The notes: generated by a model from the letters alone, not told the origin. Numbered from the stretch's first letter, positions 24,473 to 34,206 are shown. The stretch: 64,000 nucleotides of DNA from Peptoclostridium sp. (GCF_009881055.1 NZ_WXFG01000005.1:1-64000), one strand, 5' to 3'. Translations and numbers: made by a program.

Positions 24473-25735
24473 TTATTCAGCTTCCAGCTTGTTCACCTGC
24501 TGAGGTGTGTAGAGTATGTCCCTTGGTCCGGAGCGCAGGTGGCAGAGCTTAGCCCTGTCTGTCATGTTGAGTATCATAGGGATGAGGTCTGTGCCATTCA
24601 TCCTTATGCTGCCCTTTGCGCAGCTCCTCTCTCCGAAGGTTTCCACATCATCCACCCTAAGGCCTTCCCCTATGAACATTATGGGAACAGGCTCCCCCGA
24701 ATGTATTAGAGCTCCGCCACTTGGTGTCGAGTGGTCGCCCGTCACTATGAGCAGTGTATCCTCAAGTCCTTCGACAAGTTTTCCGATTCTATTGTCTATG
24801 TCCTCTATTGCCTTGACCTTGTTGAACGGATTCTTGGTGTGCGCCGCCTCGTCGGGAGCCTTGGTGTGCATGTGCACAAAGTCCCAGTCGCCCTCTATGG
24901 CAGTTTCTATGGCGTTCTCGAGCGTGTCGTATTTTATGTAGTCCATGCCCAACAGCTGTGCAAGCCCTCTCATGAGCCTGCTCTGCCCGAGCACGGCCCC
25001 TCTCATGCCGTTTTGCACGTGAAACGGCGTCAAAACGCTGTGCTCAGCTGCCCATTTTATCATAAGGAAGTTGGCAGGCTGCATGCCCGCCGCCATCCTC
25101 CTGGCGTTTATCTCATGGGCGTAGAGTCTCCTTGAGCACTCCAGAAGGTATCTATTCATTATGCCGGCTGTGCGCACGGCCCTTTCATCGTCTGTTTCAA
25201 AAGGCTCTATCTTCATTACATGCTGGTCCTTGTAGAAGGGATCTGCATCGGATATCATGCTGCTTAGGCCTTCTCCTTCCACAACCAAAAAGCCGTGGCT
25301 GTCGTATGAAAACACCCACTCGAAGCTGCAGCCTTCGAATTCCTTGGGAAGCGCCCTTGAAAGCTCCATGGCCTCGTCCTTTGAAAGCTCCTGAGTGAAC
25401 CGATCACGCAGCATGAAACCGCCATCCAGCTTCTCAGTCCACGCCCAGGAGGTCCTCATGTAGACTCTGCCCTTTTCTATGATCAGGCCTTCACCCTGGG
25501 CATCTATTACTGTCCTGCCCGGGTACTTGTCTGGATTGTAGCCAAAGAGTATGAAGTGTGCCATCTCAGTGCCAAGGGGCACGCCCTGTCTCCAGGGCAC
25601 CATTATCCCGGTTTCGGCCCTCTTGCAGATGGCGTCGAGCTTTGGAGTCCTGGCGTACTCGAGCGGCGTCTTGCCGCCGAGCTCGGCGAAGGTTCTGTCT
25701 CCTACGCCGTCCAGAAGCAGTATTATAGTCTTCAT
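24473..25735 (-). CDS. apgM: aPGM-type cofactor-independent phosphoglycerate mutase-like enzyme
   Basis: A 420-residue member of the alkaline phosphatase superfamily. Metal sites are visible in ILLLDGVGDR at the N-terminus, in HMHTKAPDEAAH (about 300) and in VTGDHSTPSGGALIHSGEPVP near the C-terminus. The order and the HSGEPVP segment match archaeal-type 2,3-bisphosphoglycerate-independent mutases, which interconvert 3- and 2-phosphoglycerate; related proteins act on other phosphate esters, so the substrate is not certain. The ATG shares ATGA with the stop of the PP-loop gene, a 4-base overlap. An upstream extension of 27 residues lies inside that gene and is not used. Confidence 0.82.
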   Translation of the reverse strand: MKTIILLLDGVGDRTFAELGGKTPLEYARTPKLDAICKRAETGIMVPWRQGVPLGTEMAHFILFGYNPDKYPGRTVIDAQGEGLIIEKGRVYMRTSWAWTEKLDGGFMLRDRFTQELSKDEAMELSRALPKEFEGCSFEWVFSYDSHGFLVVEGEGLSSMISDADPFYKDQHVMKIEPFETDDERAVRTAGIMNRYLLECSRRLYAHEINARRMAAGMQPANFLMIKWAAEHSVLTPFHVQNGMRGAVLGQSRLMRGLAQLLGMDYIKYDTLENAIETAIEGDWDFVHMHTKAPDEAAHTKNPFNKVKAIEDIDNRIGKLVEGLEDTLLIVTGDHSTPSGGALIHSGEPVPIMFIGEGLRVDDVETFGERSCAKGSIRMNGTDLIPMILNMTDRAKLCHLRSGPRDILYTPQQVNKLEAE

Positions 25736-26526
25736 AGCAAGCCCTCTACAGCTTTCATCATTTCCTTCTTGCCTGCATGCTCGTCTTTTATTATCACCTC
25801 TGTAAGTCTTGCGCACACGGGATACAGGTACTCTTCAAGGAATCGGTCAAGCTGCGCCTCATCGAATATCGCCTTGCCCGATGCATCGTTGTAGTTTCCG
25901 CTATATACGCACTCCGGGTGCTTTGAGCTTTCTGCCCAGTCCCAGCCTATTATTTCAGATATTTCATTGCCTGCGTATATCTTCCTTAGCGGCTCGACAA
26001 GCTCCACTCCGAAGCTCTCGACTATCCTCTTGTATGTGTCCAGGCTCCTTGGAAGCTGGTTGACCTTTATCCTGTTGTCGTGGTATTCCCTTTCTCCGGC
26101 TATTATCTTCCTGCCAAGCCTTAGAGCCATTGGAATCCTTAGTATGTGGAAATACGCATGGCAGCCTATGCATGGATTGTAGAAGCCGAATTTTTCAATC
26201 AGCATTGTTGCGAACCTGCCGTTTATGACGCTCCACAGCTGTGGATTGCTGTATACCACGAGTTCGTGCACCTTCTTCCTGCCGCCATACATTCTGTCTA
26301 TCTGCTCAACCAGCAGGGCATGATTTTCCCTTATGGCGTCCAGATTGCCGTATTCAGTGCCGGCAAAGCTTGCCACAGGAAGCACGTCGTTTATGTCGTC
26401 CCTTTCCATTGCCTTTATTATAGCTGCTGCGCTGTCCCTTCCCGAGAACTCGCCTATGGCTGTGTCTTTTGGAAGGGAATTTATTATGCTTTCTATCTTG
26501 TCGTTTTCCGTGTTGAAATATATCAC
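25732..26526 (-). CDS. PP-loop ATP pyrophosphatase-like protein, function unknown
   Basis: A 264-residue protein with a PP-loop-like ATP-binding motif near the N-terminus (GEFSGRDSAAAIIKAM, about 24-40). PP-loop enzymes adenylate a substrate with loss of pyrophosphate, as in tRNA thiolation or QueC. Residues about 115-125 contain CIGCHAYFHI, a cysteine-histidine cluster that could hold metal or take part in sulfur transfer. The rest does not match a specific family I know. Start: GTG after AAAGGAGTG. It lies 4 bases after the flavoprotein gene and overlaps the mutase gene, so the three are one operon; the shared pathway is not evident. Confidence 0.65.
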   Translation of the reverse strand: MIYFNTENDKIESIINSLPKDTAIGEFSGRDSAAAIIKAMERDDINDVLPVASFAGTEYGNLDAIRENHALLVEQIDRMYGGRKKVHELVVYSNPQLWSVINGRFATMLIEKFGFYNPCIGCHAYFHILRIPMALRLGRKIIAGEREYHDNRIKVNQLPRSLDTYKRIVESFGVELVEPLRKIYAGNEISEIIGWDWAESSKHPECVYSGNYNDASGKAIFDEAQLDRFLEEYLYPVCARLTEVIIKDEHAGKKEMMKAVEGLL

Positions 26527-26530
26527 GCTA

Positions 26531-27916
26531 TCACTCCTTTGAGCTTATTACTCTGGCTACGTGTACTCCGCTTGCACTCGCCTGAGAGAGCGACCTTGTA
26601 GTGCCGCTTCCGTCTCCTATGGCATACATGCCCTCTATCTCCGTCTCAAGGTCTTCATTGAGTTCGAGCCTTGAGCTGTAGAATTTGACCTCTACGCCGT
26701 AAAGGAGCGTGTCCTCGTTTGCCATTCCGGGGAACATCTTGTCGAGCTGGAATATCATCTCTATTATATCATCCAGCTGCCTCTTTGGCAGTACCAGGCT
26801 GAGATCTCCCGGAGTGGCTTCCAGCGTAGGCCTTGTGAAGCTCTGCGTGAGCCTGTGGTGGTTCGTCCTTCTTCCTCCTATCAGATCCCCAAAGCGCTGC
26901 ACCAGCACGCCTCCGCCAAGCAGATTTGAAAACGACGCTATCCGCTTGCCGTATGCGTATGGGTCGTCGAAGGGCTCTGTAAAGCGGCTGCTTACCAGCA
27001 GGGCAAAGTTGGTGTTCTCGCTGCCTAGGCTCTTGTCGGAAAAGCTGTGCCCGTTTACAGTTATTATGCCGTCCGTGTTCTCGGTAACCACGTAGCCATT
27101 AGGATTCATGCAGAAGGTCCTTACTATGTCGCCGTAAGCCTTTGTCCTGTACTTTATCTTCGCCTCATATATCTCGCTCGTTATATCCTCAAGCACCTGC
27201 GAGGGCACCTCCACCCTTACACCCACGTCCACCTGGTTGTTTATAAGATGCAGCCCCAGGTTCTCCCTGCACTGCTTGGCAAACCACTCGGCGCCGCTTC
27301 TTCCGACTGCTATTATCAGGTAGTCGCTCTTGAATATGTCCTCGTCGCTTTCAAGCTCGAACCTGTGCCTTGAATCCTCATATGCATTGACATTTTTTAT
27401 CCTCGTCCTGAAGTGGAACTTTACACCGCTGGACTTAAGCTGCTCGTACATATGCTTTAGTATGCGAAGATTCTTCTCTGTCCCAAGGTGCCTGACCCTG
27501 CCTTCAAGCAGGTGAAGGTCGTGCTTTAGGGCCTCCTTCTTGTAGCCGCTCTTTGGCTCGTAGACCTCCTCGAGCTCCTCATCGGACGTCTCAAGTATGA
27601 CCTGGTCCACATATTCCATAAGGCTGAGCGCGTCCTTGTCGTCTATATAGTCTGTGAGCCAGCCTCCGTACTCTGTTGTTATGTTGTACTTGCCATCCGA
27701 AAAGGCACCCGCTCCCCCAAAGCCGCTCATTATGGCGCATGGCTTGCAGTTTATGCAGTTTCTTGTCTTGCCCTCGAGTATAGGACACTTCCTGTCGTAT
27801 ATGCTCTGTCCCTGCTCGAACACGTTTATCTCCAGCTTGTCGCCCAGGAGCTTGTGCAGCTCATATGCTGCGAATAGGCCGCTGGCGCCCGCCCCTACAA
27901 TGTTTACAGTTTTCAA
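26531..27916 (-). CDS. COG2509-type FAD-dependent dehydrogenase
   Basis: About 461 residues. A dinucleotide fold opens the protein (VNIVGAGASGLFAAYELHKL) and the FAD motif at the C-terminus is MYAIGDGSGTTRSLSQASASGVHVARV. Residues about 45-65 carry four cysteines (KCPILEGKTRNCINCKPCAIM), a conserved feature of COG2509 that could be redox-active or bind a cluster. The function of the family is not established. I place the start at a TTG (27916) because the run GGGGGTGG is suitably spaced from it; the GTG at 27925 is itself part of that run. First gene of a three-gene operon with the PP-loop protein and mutase. Confidence 0.78.
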   Translation of the reverse strand: MKTVNIVGAGASGLFAAYELHKLLGDKLEINVFEQGQSIYDRKCPILEGKTRNCINCKPCAIMSGFGGAGAFSDGKYNITTEYGGWLTDYIDDKDALSLMEYVDQVILETSDEELEEVYEPKSGYKKEALKHDLHLLEGRVRHLGTEKNLRILKHMYEQLKSSGVKFHFRTRIKNVNAYEDSRHRFELESDEDIFKSDYLIIAVGRSGAEWFAKQCRENLGLHLINNQVDVGVRVEVPSQVLEDITSEIYEAKIKYRTKAYGDIVRTFCMNPNGYVVTENTDGIITVNGHSFSDKSLGSENTNFALLVSSRFTEPFDDPYAYGKRIASFSNLLGGGVLVQRFGDLIGGRRTNHHRLTQSFTRPTLEATPGDLSLVLPKRQLDDIIEMIFQLDKMFPGMANEDTLLYGVEVKFYSSRLELNEDLETEIEGMYAIGDGSGTTRSLSQASASGVHVARVISSKE

Positions 27917-27975
27917 ATACTCCACCCCCGTCAGTTGTTGAGATATTTTAATCTCATACCCTAAATCTTCTTTTA

Positions 27976-28842
27976 CTATTGCTCCTTAAGCGTCTGCGTA
28001 AGCTTGTTTATCTCGTTTTGAACCGTAGGTGTCAGCTTAAAGCCCTCAGCCTCCAGCACTTTATAGTACTGCTTGAAAAGCTCGAGGAACCGGCTGTCCT
28101 CCTCCATAGCTATCGCCTTCCTGTAGCCATCCATGGCCTCCTGCGAGAGCGTGTTGCCCGGCTGCTCGAATACGGCCCAGTTCAGATACGCCGCAATATA
28201 AAACATATACAGCTCTTTTATGTCAGCCACCTTCTGCGACTCCGGGAATTCTTCCATGAACTTTTCTGCTGCCAGTATTCTTCCAAGAAACTCCTCCATT
28301 GATATTGCAGCATGGCCGTCCACCATTGCAAATTCGCTGTATTCGGCGTTCATTATCTCTATATACGATTTCCAGTCTTCTGTGACATACTTCGAATACT
28401 CCTTGTACATGCTGTAGTCTATATAGGGATAGAAGTTGCCTTCAAGCGATATAAGTGTGTAGCCCCTTTGCCTCGTTGTCTCCACGAATTCTTTTAGGTC
28501 CTGGTCCTGCACCTGGTCTTTGCTGTCTATCTTGGCCGCCATTCCTGACTGCTCTATGAGCCTCTGCTGCAGATCCCCTTCAAATGCCTCTGAAATTCTC
28601 TGTTCTACGAGCTCTTTTTGTGTTTTTTCAAGCTCCGCAATCACTCTTGAGGCATTTACAGGCGAAAGCTTGCTCATGTTCTCCTTGGCAAAGTCAAGCA
28701 CACTCTTTTCATCATGCTCTGCTGCCACCATCTTCTCAAAGCTCTGCATCAGGCCCTTCGCGACATCCTCCGGCGTTTTTGTCGAGCATCCTGCAATAGC
28801 AACGGCTATGACGGCTAGTAGTGTAACTATAAGTCTTCTCAT
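27976..28842 (-). CDS. lipoprotein of unknown function
   Basis: A 288-residue lipoprotein: signal peptide RRLIVTLLAVIAVAIAGC with the lipobox cysteine at about 19. The mature part is highly helical and acidic, with many E/K/Q residues and several aromatic-rich segments (NFYPYIDYSMYKEYSKYV). No enzymatic motif is seen. The ATG at 28842 has GGGG six bases upstream. It starts 16 bases after the LCP gene stop, so it is probably co-transcribed with that cell-wall ligase, which suggests an envelope role. Confidence 0.65.
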   Translation of the reverse strand: MRRLIVTLLAVIAVAIAGCSTKTPEDVAKGLMQSFEKMVAAEHDEKSVLDFAKENMSKLSPVNASRVIAELEKTQKELVEQRISEAFEGDLQQRLIEQSGMAAKIDSKDQVQDQDLKEFVETTRQRGYTLISLEGNFYPYIDYSMYKEYSKYVTEDWKSYIEIMNAEYSEFAMVDGHAAISMEEFLGRILAAEKFMEEFPESQKVADIKELYMFYIAAYLNWAVFEQPGNTLSQEAMDGYRKAIAMEEDSRFLELFKQYYKVLEAEGFKLTPTVQNEINKLTQTLKEQ

Positions 28843-28857
28843 GTTCATCCCCCCGTC

Positions 28858-29886
28858 TTAGTTGGTGCCCAGCTTCTTGAAGGCCGAGCTGTTGTCGGGA
28901 ACAGCCACCTGCGAGGCGTCCATTCCCGGATATGCGAACTGGTGAAACTTGGCTGACGTCTCCTTGAGCCTTGGGACCATTACCCACTGCTTGTTTATCT
29001 TGCCTGTGGCATAGTCACCGTTGGCGGGAAGCCTCAGGCTTTCGATTTTCATGCCTTCCGCCTGCGTGTAGCTGTAGCCGAATGCAAGCATGTCCCCGAT
29101 GCTTATGTCGCTCCTTAAATAAGGGTAAATCTGCTTTGCCATTTCCGCCCCGTCCTTTAATCCCAAGCCTTTGACCTTGTCTATTATAAGGGCTATGACC
29201 CTTCTTTGGCGCTCAGTCCGCTCATAATCTCCGTTTCCAACAAATCTTATGCTCGTGTATGCAAGCGTCTGGTCTCCGTTGAGATTATACACGCCTGGTC
29301 CGCTCAGATAGTTCTGCGGCCCCTGCTTGATGTAGTTGTTGAGCTCGTCCACCTCATACGGCTTGACATCGACTATGACTCCCTCGAGCATGTCTACTAC
29401 CTTCTGGAAGCCGTAAAAATCTATGACCGCATAGTGCCCTATGTCTATGTTGAAATTGTACTTGAGTGCCCTCATCAGGAGCTCGGGTCCGCCGTATGTA
29501 TAGGCTGCATTTATTTTGGAATATCCCTTGCCGGGTATGTCTACATACAAATCCCTCATTATTGAAGTAAGCCTCGTGGTTTTGTTTTTGAAATCAAGCG
29601 TGACTACCATTATGGAGTCGGTTCTTCCCTTGAACTCCATGCCTCTGTCGTCAATCCCCAGTAGCAGTATGTTTATGGTTTTACCGCTCTGCGCAGGCAG
29701 CTGGATGTCCTTGTTTGCCTTAGCCATCAGCTTTTCCTTCTTAGTGGGCTCCGGCTTTTGTATGGCCCGGCTCTCCTCGAGAGGCTTCCACTGCAAAAAA
29801 ATGTATGCTGTGATGGCCAAAAGTATAGCTGCTATAAGCAGCGGTGCAAATTTTCGTCTGGTGTTTTTCCCTTTCGCCTTTTCCAT
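28858..29886 (-). CDS. LytR-CpsA-Psr (LCP) family cell-wall ligase
   Basis: About 342 residues with one N-terminal membrane anchor (FAPLLIAAILLAITAYIFLQW) and an extracellular LCP domain: NILLLGIDDRG, RTDSIMVVTLD, TSIMRDLYVDIPG and YERTERQRRVIALII are the conserved blocks, including the arginines and aspartates that bind the lipid pyrophosphate. LCP enzymes attach teichoic acids or other glycopolymers to peptidoglycan. The ATG at 29886 has only a weak ribosome site; longer in-frame starts would put a polar stretch ahead of the anchor. The next gene (lipoprotein) follows closely. Confidence 0.9.
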   Translation of the reverse strand: MEKAKGKNTRRKFAPLLIAAILLAITAYIFLQWKPLEESRAIQKPEPTKKEKLMAKANKDIQLPAQSGKTINILLLGIDDRGMEFKGRTDSIMVVTLDFKNKTTRLTSIMRDLYVDIPGKGYSKINAAYTYGGPELLMRALKYNFNIDIGHYAVIDFYGFQKVVDMLEGVIVDVKPYEVDELNNYIKQGPQNYLSGPGVYNLNGDQTLAYTSIRFVGNGDYERTERQRRVIALIIDKVKGLGLKDGAEMAKQIYPYLRSDISIGDMLAFGYSYTQAEGMKIESLRLPANGDYATGKINKQWVMVPRLKETSAKFHQFAYPGMDASQVAVPDNSSAFKKLGTN

Positions 29887-30074
29887 GCCATATGTCCGGC
29901 AAGCAAAACCCTGCCAGCCTCCTTTCAGTTTTCTTATAGAGTTTATACACTCAAAGCGGGCATTTGAAACTGCCGGTGCAGTCATTCGGAACTATTTCAA
30001 TTTCAATTTTGTTGCCTTCACATTTTTTCGGGGTAGAAATATCTCATACAATATATTTTTCGGAGGTGGCTTTT

Positions 30075-30473
30075 ATGCTCAAGGAATTCAAAGATTTTGC
30101 GCTCCGAGGTAATGTAATAGATCTTGCAGTCGGTTTTGTTATAGGCGGCGCTTTCGGCAAGATAGTTGCATCTTTTGTGAATGATGTGCTTATGCCACTT
30201 TTGGGCCTCGTAATAGGCGGCGTTAATTTTGCAGATCTTAAGTATGTATTCAAGGCCGCACAGGGGGATATCCCGGAGCTCGCGCTTCGGTACGGGGCTT
30301 TCATGCAGTCCATTATTGACTTCCTGATAATTGCGTTCTCCATTTTCATGTTCATAAAAATGCTCTCCAGAATGAAAAAGAAACAGGAGGAAGCTCCTGC
30401 CGCTCCTCCTGAACCAAGCAAAGAGGAGGTTCTGCTTGGTGAGATAAGGGACATACTCAAGGAACAAAGATAA
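30075..30473 (+). CDS. mscL: large-conductance mechanosensitive channel MscL
   Basis: A 132-residue channel subunit. The amphipathic N-terminus [30 protein letters not shown] leads into the first membrane helix, and the second is [28 protein letters not shown], followed by a charged C-terminal bundle ([31 protein letters not shown]). It opens on membrane tension to release solutes after hypo-osmotic shock. The ATG follows CGGAGGTGG with an 8-base spacer. Divergent from the LCP gene, with its own terminator. Confidence 0.96.
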   Translation: MLKEFKDFALRGNVIDLAVGFVIGGAFGKIVASFVNDVLMPLLGLVIGGVNFADLKYVFKAAQGDIPELALRYGAFMQSIIDFLIIAFSIFMFIKMLSRMKKKQEEAPAAPPEPSKEEVLLGEIRDILKEQR

Positions 30474-30477
30474 CATT

Positions 30478-30526
30478 TAAAAACCGAGTGCCGAGGCGCT
30501 TTACCACTCCTCTTCACTCGGTTTTG
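30478..30526 (+). terminator. terminator of mscL
   Basis: The arms AAAACCGAGTG and CACTCGGTTTT enclose a long loop. It is symmetrical and also serves the convergent exporter operon. Confidence 0.7.
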
Positions 30527-30545
30527 TGTTGATTTTCAAATTTTG

Positions 30546-32357
30546 CTATTCTCTTCTGAACTGACTATTGTAAAGGTCGTGATAAAACCCGCCTTTTCTG
30601 AGAAGCTCCTCGTGGCTGCCTCTTTCTATTATTTCTCCTCCGTTTATCACTAGTATGGTGTCAGCATTCTTTATTGTACCCAGTCTGTGGGCTATTACAA
30701 AGCTCGTCCTGTTCTTCATTAGCTTAAGCATGGCCTCTTGTATGTGCATCTCCGTGCGCGTATCCACGCTGCTTGTAGCCTCATCCAGTATGAGTATTGC
30801 CGGGTCTGCCAGCACAGCCCTTGCTATGGCTATGAGCTGCTTTTGTCCCTGGCTCAGGTTGCTTCCATCCTCCGAGAGGATGGTGTCATAGCGCTGAGGC
30901 AGCCTTCTTATAAAGCAATGAGCGTTTGAGAGCCTTGCTGCCAGCTCGACTTCCTTGTCTGTCGCATCAAGCCTTCCATACCTTATGTTGTCCATTACCG
31001 TGCCTGAAAACAAATAGGTGTCCTGCAGCACTATTCCAAGAGACGACCTGAGGCTGTCGCGGCTTATATTTCTAATGTCAATTCCGTCTATTAGTATTCT
31101 GCCCTCGCTGACATCGTAAAAGCGGGTTAGCAGGTTTACTATGGTCGTCTTTCCTGCTCCTGTCGGACCTACCAGCGCCACCGAGTGCCCTGGCGGCACG
31201 TGCATGCTTATGTTCCTCAGCACGCTTTGCCCCTCCTCATATCCAAACGCCACCCCCTCGAGTGTCACCTCGCCCCTTACGCGCTCGAGCTTTATTGCGT
31301 CCGGAGCGTCCTCGGGCTCCGGCTGCTCATCCGCTATTTCAAACACCCTCTCCGCCCCCGCTATTGCTGTCTGGAATGTGTTGAACTGATTGGCAAGCTC
31401 GTTTAGAGGCCTGGAAAACTGCCTTGAGTAGTTTATGAAGCTGGCTATGACTCCCACGGTTATTGTTCCCTTCACCGCCAGGTAGCCTCCTGCTCCCGCA
31501 ACTATGGCGAAACCCATATTGTTCAGAAGGTTCATAAGCGGTGGAATTACTCCTGAGAATATCTGAGCAGGTATGGCGCAGTCTCTGAGCCTGATGTTCC
31601 CTTTTTCAAATGCTTCAAGACCTTCTCTCTCGCGTGTGAACACCTTCACTGCCTTTATGCCGGATATGCTCTCCTCTATGTAGCCGTTGAGCTCCCCTAT
31701 AGCCCTTTGCTGCTCGAGGAAGCGCTCCTTAGTCGCTTTGGCTATGGCATCAGTCGTATAAAGCATCAGCGGCACTATGGTCAGTGTCAGCAATGTCAGC
31801 AAGGGGCTCAGATAAAGCATCATGGCTACTGTTCCTGCCAGCATCAGCACGCTTGATGCTATCTGCGTTATGCTCGTGTTGAGTGTGCTGCTTATATTTT
31901 CAACATCGTTGGTCAGCCTGCTCATCACATCTCCATGCTGTCTGCTGTCAAAGAATTTCAGCGGCAGCTCCTGAAGCCTGACAAAGACATCTAGTCTTAT
32001 ATTTCGGACTGCGTCCTGAGCCATGCCTATTATTACGTAGTTCTGAAGCCATGTTGCTGCCGCTCCCAGGATGTATAGCATAGCCATTAGCAATGTTATG
32101 CCAAGAAGGCCCCCGTAGTCTCCCGGTATTATGTACTTGTCGATTGCTATGCCTATCAGGAGGGGTCCGGCAAGCATTAAGGACGAGCTTAGCGCGACAA
32201 GCAGCGCCGAAACCGCAAGCGCCCCCTTTTTTCTTGACATGTAAGGCCAGAGCCTCTTTATGACGGCCTTCCTGTCCCTTGGCTTTTCTCCCGGAATCCT
32301 GGCTCCGTGAGCTCCTCCGAATCTTGGCTGCTGTCTTTGCATTGGCCTATTCTCCAT
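30546..32357 (-). CDS. ABC exporter half-transporter B, canonical Walker B
   Basis: A 603-residue type IV ABC exporter subunit: six membrane helices (about 45-335) then a nucleotide-binding domain. Walker A is ALVGPTGAGKTT and Walker B ILILDEATSSVD with the catalytic glutamate, but the signature is the non-standard NLSQGQKQLIAIARA. Together with its partner upstream this is the asymmetric heterodimer pattern of TM287/288 and BmrCD: one site degenerate, one consensus. The ATG at 32357 follows GGGGAGG by 9 bases and overlaps the partner gene by 11 bases. Likely drug or lipid export. Confidence 0.9.
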   Translation of the reverse strand: MENRPMQRQQPRFGGAHGARIPGEKPRDRKAVIKRLWPYMSRKKGALAVSALLVALSSSLMLAGPLLIGIAIDKYIIPGDYGGLLGITLLMAMLYILGAAATWLQNYVIIGMAQDAVRNIRLDVFVRLQELPLKFFDSRQHGDVMSRLTNDVENISSTLNTSITQIASSVLMLAGTVAMMLYLSPLLTLLTLTIVPLMLYTTDAIAKATKERFLEQQRAIGELNGYIEESISGIKAVKVFTREREGLEAFEKGNIRLRDCAIPAQIFSGVIPPLMNLLNNMGFAIVAGAGGYLAVKGTITVGVIASFINYSRQFSRPLNELANQFNTFQTAIAGAERVFEIADEQPEPEDAPDAIKLERVRGEVTLEGVAFGYEEGQSVLRNISMHVPPGHSVALVGPTGAGKTTIVNLLTRFYDVSEGRILIDGIDIRNISRDSLRSSLGIVLQDTYLFSGTVMDNIRYGRLDATDKEVELAARLSNAHCFIRRLPQRYDTILSEDGSNLSQGQKQLIAIARAVLADPAILILDEATSSVDTRTEMHIQEAMLKLMKNRTSFVIAHRLGTIKNADTILVINGGEIIERGSHEELLRKGGFYHDLYNSQFRRE

Positions 32358-34086
32358 TTGCGCACGCCTCCCCGCCAAGCTGAGACTTGCATATATCCTG
32401 ATATATGGCGCTCTTTGAAAGAAGCTGGGAATGCGTACCCTGATCAGCTATCTCACCGTCCTCGAGCAGCAATATATTGTCGGCGTCGATAACCGAGCTC
32501 ACCCTCTGAGCTATTATTATGGTGGTGGTGTCCTTGAGCATTGCTCTCAGCGCGTTTTGGAGCCTTGCTTCAGTCCCCATGTCGATGGCGCTTGTGCTGT
32601 CATCGAGTATTAGTATTGGCGCTTTTTTTAGCAGAGCTCTTGCAATGGATATGCGCTGCTTCTGGCCGCCTGATATGTTGACGCCTCTTTGCCCTAGCAG
32701 CGTATCATAGCCGTTTTCAAAATTCATTATGAAATCGTGAGCCTGAGCAGCCTTTGCAGCCTCAATCACCTCACCCATGCTGGCATCCCGCCTGCCCCAG
32801 CGTATATTTTCCTCCACAGTGCCCGAAAACAGTATCGACTCCTGGAGGACGAGGCTTATTCCTCCTCGCAGAGCTGCGAGCCGCATGCTGCGCACGTCCC
32901 TGCCGTCCACAATAACACTGCCCTCCGTCACGTCATAAAGCCTCGGTATAAGACTCACAAGCGTGGACTTGCCCGAGCCTGTCGAACCGAGTATTGCCAC
33001 CGTCTCTCCGGACTTTATTTCGAAGGATATGTTCTTTAGTACCATGTCTCCGCTGGCTCCTTCGTACCTGAATGATACGTTTTCAAAAACTATATCCCCT
33101 CCCGATACCGGCTCGTTGCTTGCACCTTCAATCTCAGCTATGTCCTGCCTCGTTTCGAGCACTTCGCTTATTCTCTGTGCCGAGGCCTTCGCCCTTGAAA
33201 ACATCATGAGCACGAAGGTTACCATTAACAGGGAAAACAGTATGAGGGTCATGTAGTTTATGAAAGCCATTATCTCCCCTACCTTTATTGCTCCGCCCCT
33301 TACCTGTATTCCGCCAAACCAAAGCACAGCGGCGATGCTGAGGTTCATTATGAGCATCATCAGAGGCATGGTCAGCGCCATAAGCCTCAATGCCCTTACC
33401 GTCACATCGACGAGCTCCTCGTTTGCATTTGCAAATCTATCTCTCTCAAATGCCCCTCTTACAAAGGCCTTTACCACCCTGACTCCCACCAGATTCTCTC
33501 TTGTAACGAGGTTGACATTGTCCAGCTTCTGCTGAAGCTTTGCAAACAGCGGAAAACCCTTTCTTATTACGGCCGAAAGCGCCATTATCAGCACCGGAAT
33601 TGACACCCCCATTATGAGAGCGAGTCCTGGATTTATGCCTATTGCCATTACAAGGCCTCCTACTGCAAGCAGAGGTGCCCTGACAAGTATCCTCAGCGAC
33701 ATCATCACTACGTTCTGCATCTGTGTGACATCGTTTGTAAGCCTCGTTATGAGCGTCGCTGTCTGGAAGCTGTCTATGTTTTCAAATGAAAAGCTCTGTA
33801 TCTTCCTGTAAAGCGCCGAGCGCAGGTCTGTTCCAAAATTCAAACTCGCATGGCTTGAAGCCGCTATGCAGCCCAATCCTCCGAGGAAGCCCAAAATGGC
33901 AATCCCTATCATTACTGCACCTGTTCTGATTATCAAATCCACGTCGCCTGATGCTATCCCTTTGTCTACTATGCTTGCCAGGAGCCTTGGCTGCAAAAGG
34001 TCTGCCACCACCTCGACAAGCATGAGCAGCGGCGCCAGCAGGGCTGATTTCCAGTAGGGCTTTATATATTTTAAAAGCTTGACCAT
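32347..34086 (-). CDS. ABC exporter half-transporter A, degenerate catalytic site
   Basis: A 579-residue ABC exporter subunit with six membrane helices and a nucleotide-binding domain. Walker A is AILGSTGSGKST, signature NISGGQKQRISIARAL is canonical, but Walker B reads ILILDDSTSAID, so aspartate replaces the catalytic glutamate. This is the degenerate-site partner, as in TM287. The start is the ATG preceded by GGAGG; 69 further residues of open frame upstream belong to another gene's 3' region. The product forms a heterodimer with the downstream gene, with which it overlaps. Confidence 0.9.
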   Translation of the reverse strand: MVKLLKYIKPYWKSALLAPLLMLVEVVADLLQPRLLASIVDKGIASGDVDLIIRTGAVMIGIAILGFLGGLGCIAASSHASLNFGTDLRSALYRKIQSFSFENIDSFQTATLITRLTNDVTQMQNVVMMSLRILVRAPLLAVGGLVMAIGINPGLALIMGVSIPVLIMALSAVIRKGFPLFAKLQQKLDNVNLVTRENLVGVRVVKAFVRGAFERDRFANANEELVDVTVRALRLMALTMPLMMLIMNLSIAAVLWFGGIQVRGGAIKVGEIMAFINYMTLILFSLLMVTFVLMMFSRAKASAQRISEVLETRQDIAEIEGASNEPVSGGDIVFENVSFRYEGASGDMVLKNISFEIKSGETVAILGSTGSGKSTLVSLIPRLYDVTEGSVIVDGRDVRSMRLAALRGGISLVLQESILFSGTVEENIRWGRRDASMGEVIEAAKAAQAHDFIMNFENGYDTLLGQRGVNISGGQKQRISIARALLKKAPILILDDSTSAIDMGTEARLQNALRAMLKDTTTIIIAQRVSSVIDADNILLLEDGEIADQGTHSQLLSKSAIYQDICKSQLGGEACANGE

Positions 34087-34159
34087 GTTTTCCTCCAAAA
34101 TAAGCCTATATTCACCAAAGCAGCTGCTTAGATATATTATATATCCCACTTTCAATGTG

Positions 34160-34206
34160 AAAAAGCACATGCCTTGTAAATATGCAAATGGCATGCGCTT
34201 TTTTTT
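34160..34206. terminator. terminator after the hydrogenase-chemoreceptor gene
   Basis: The arms AAAAGCACATGCC and GGCATGCGCTTTT pair around a 15-base loop with A- and T-runs outside. It lies between the stop of the 34223 gene and the start of the exporter operon. Confidence 0.75.
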
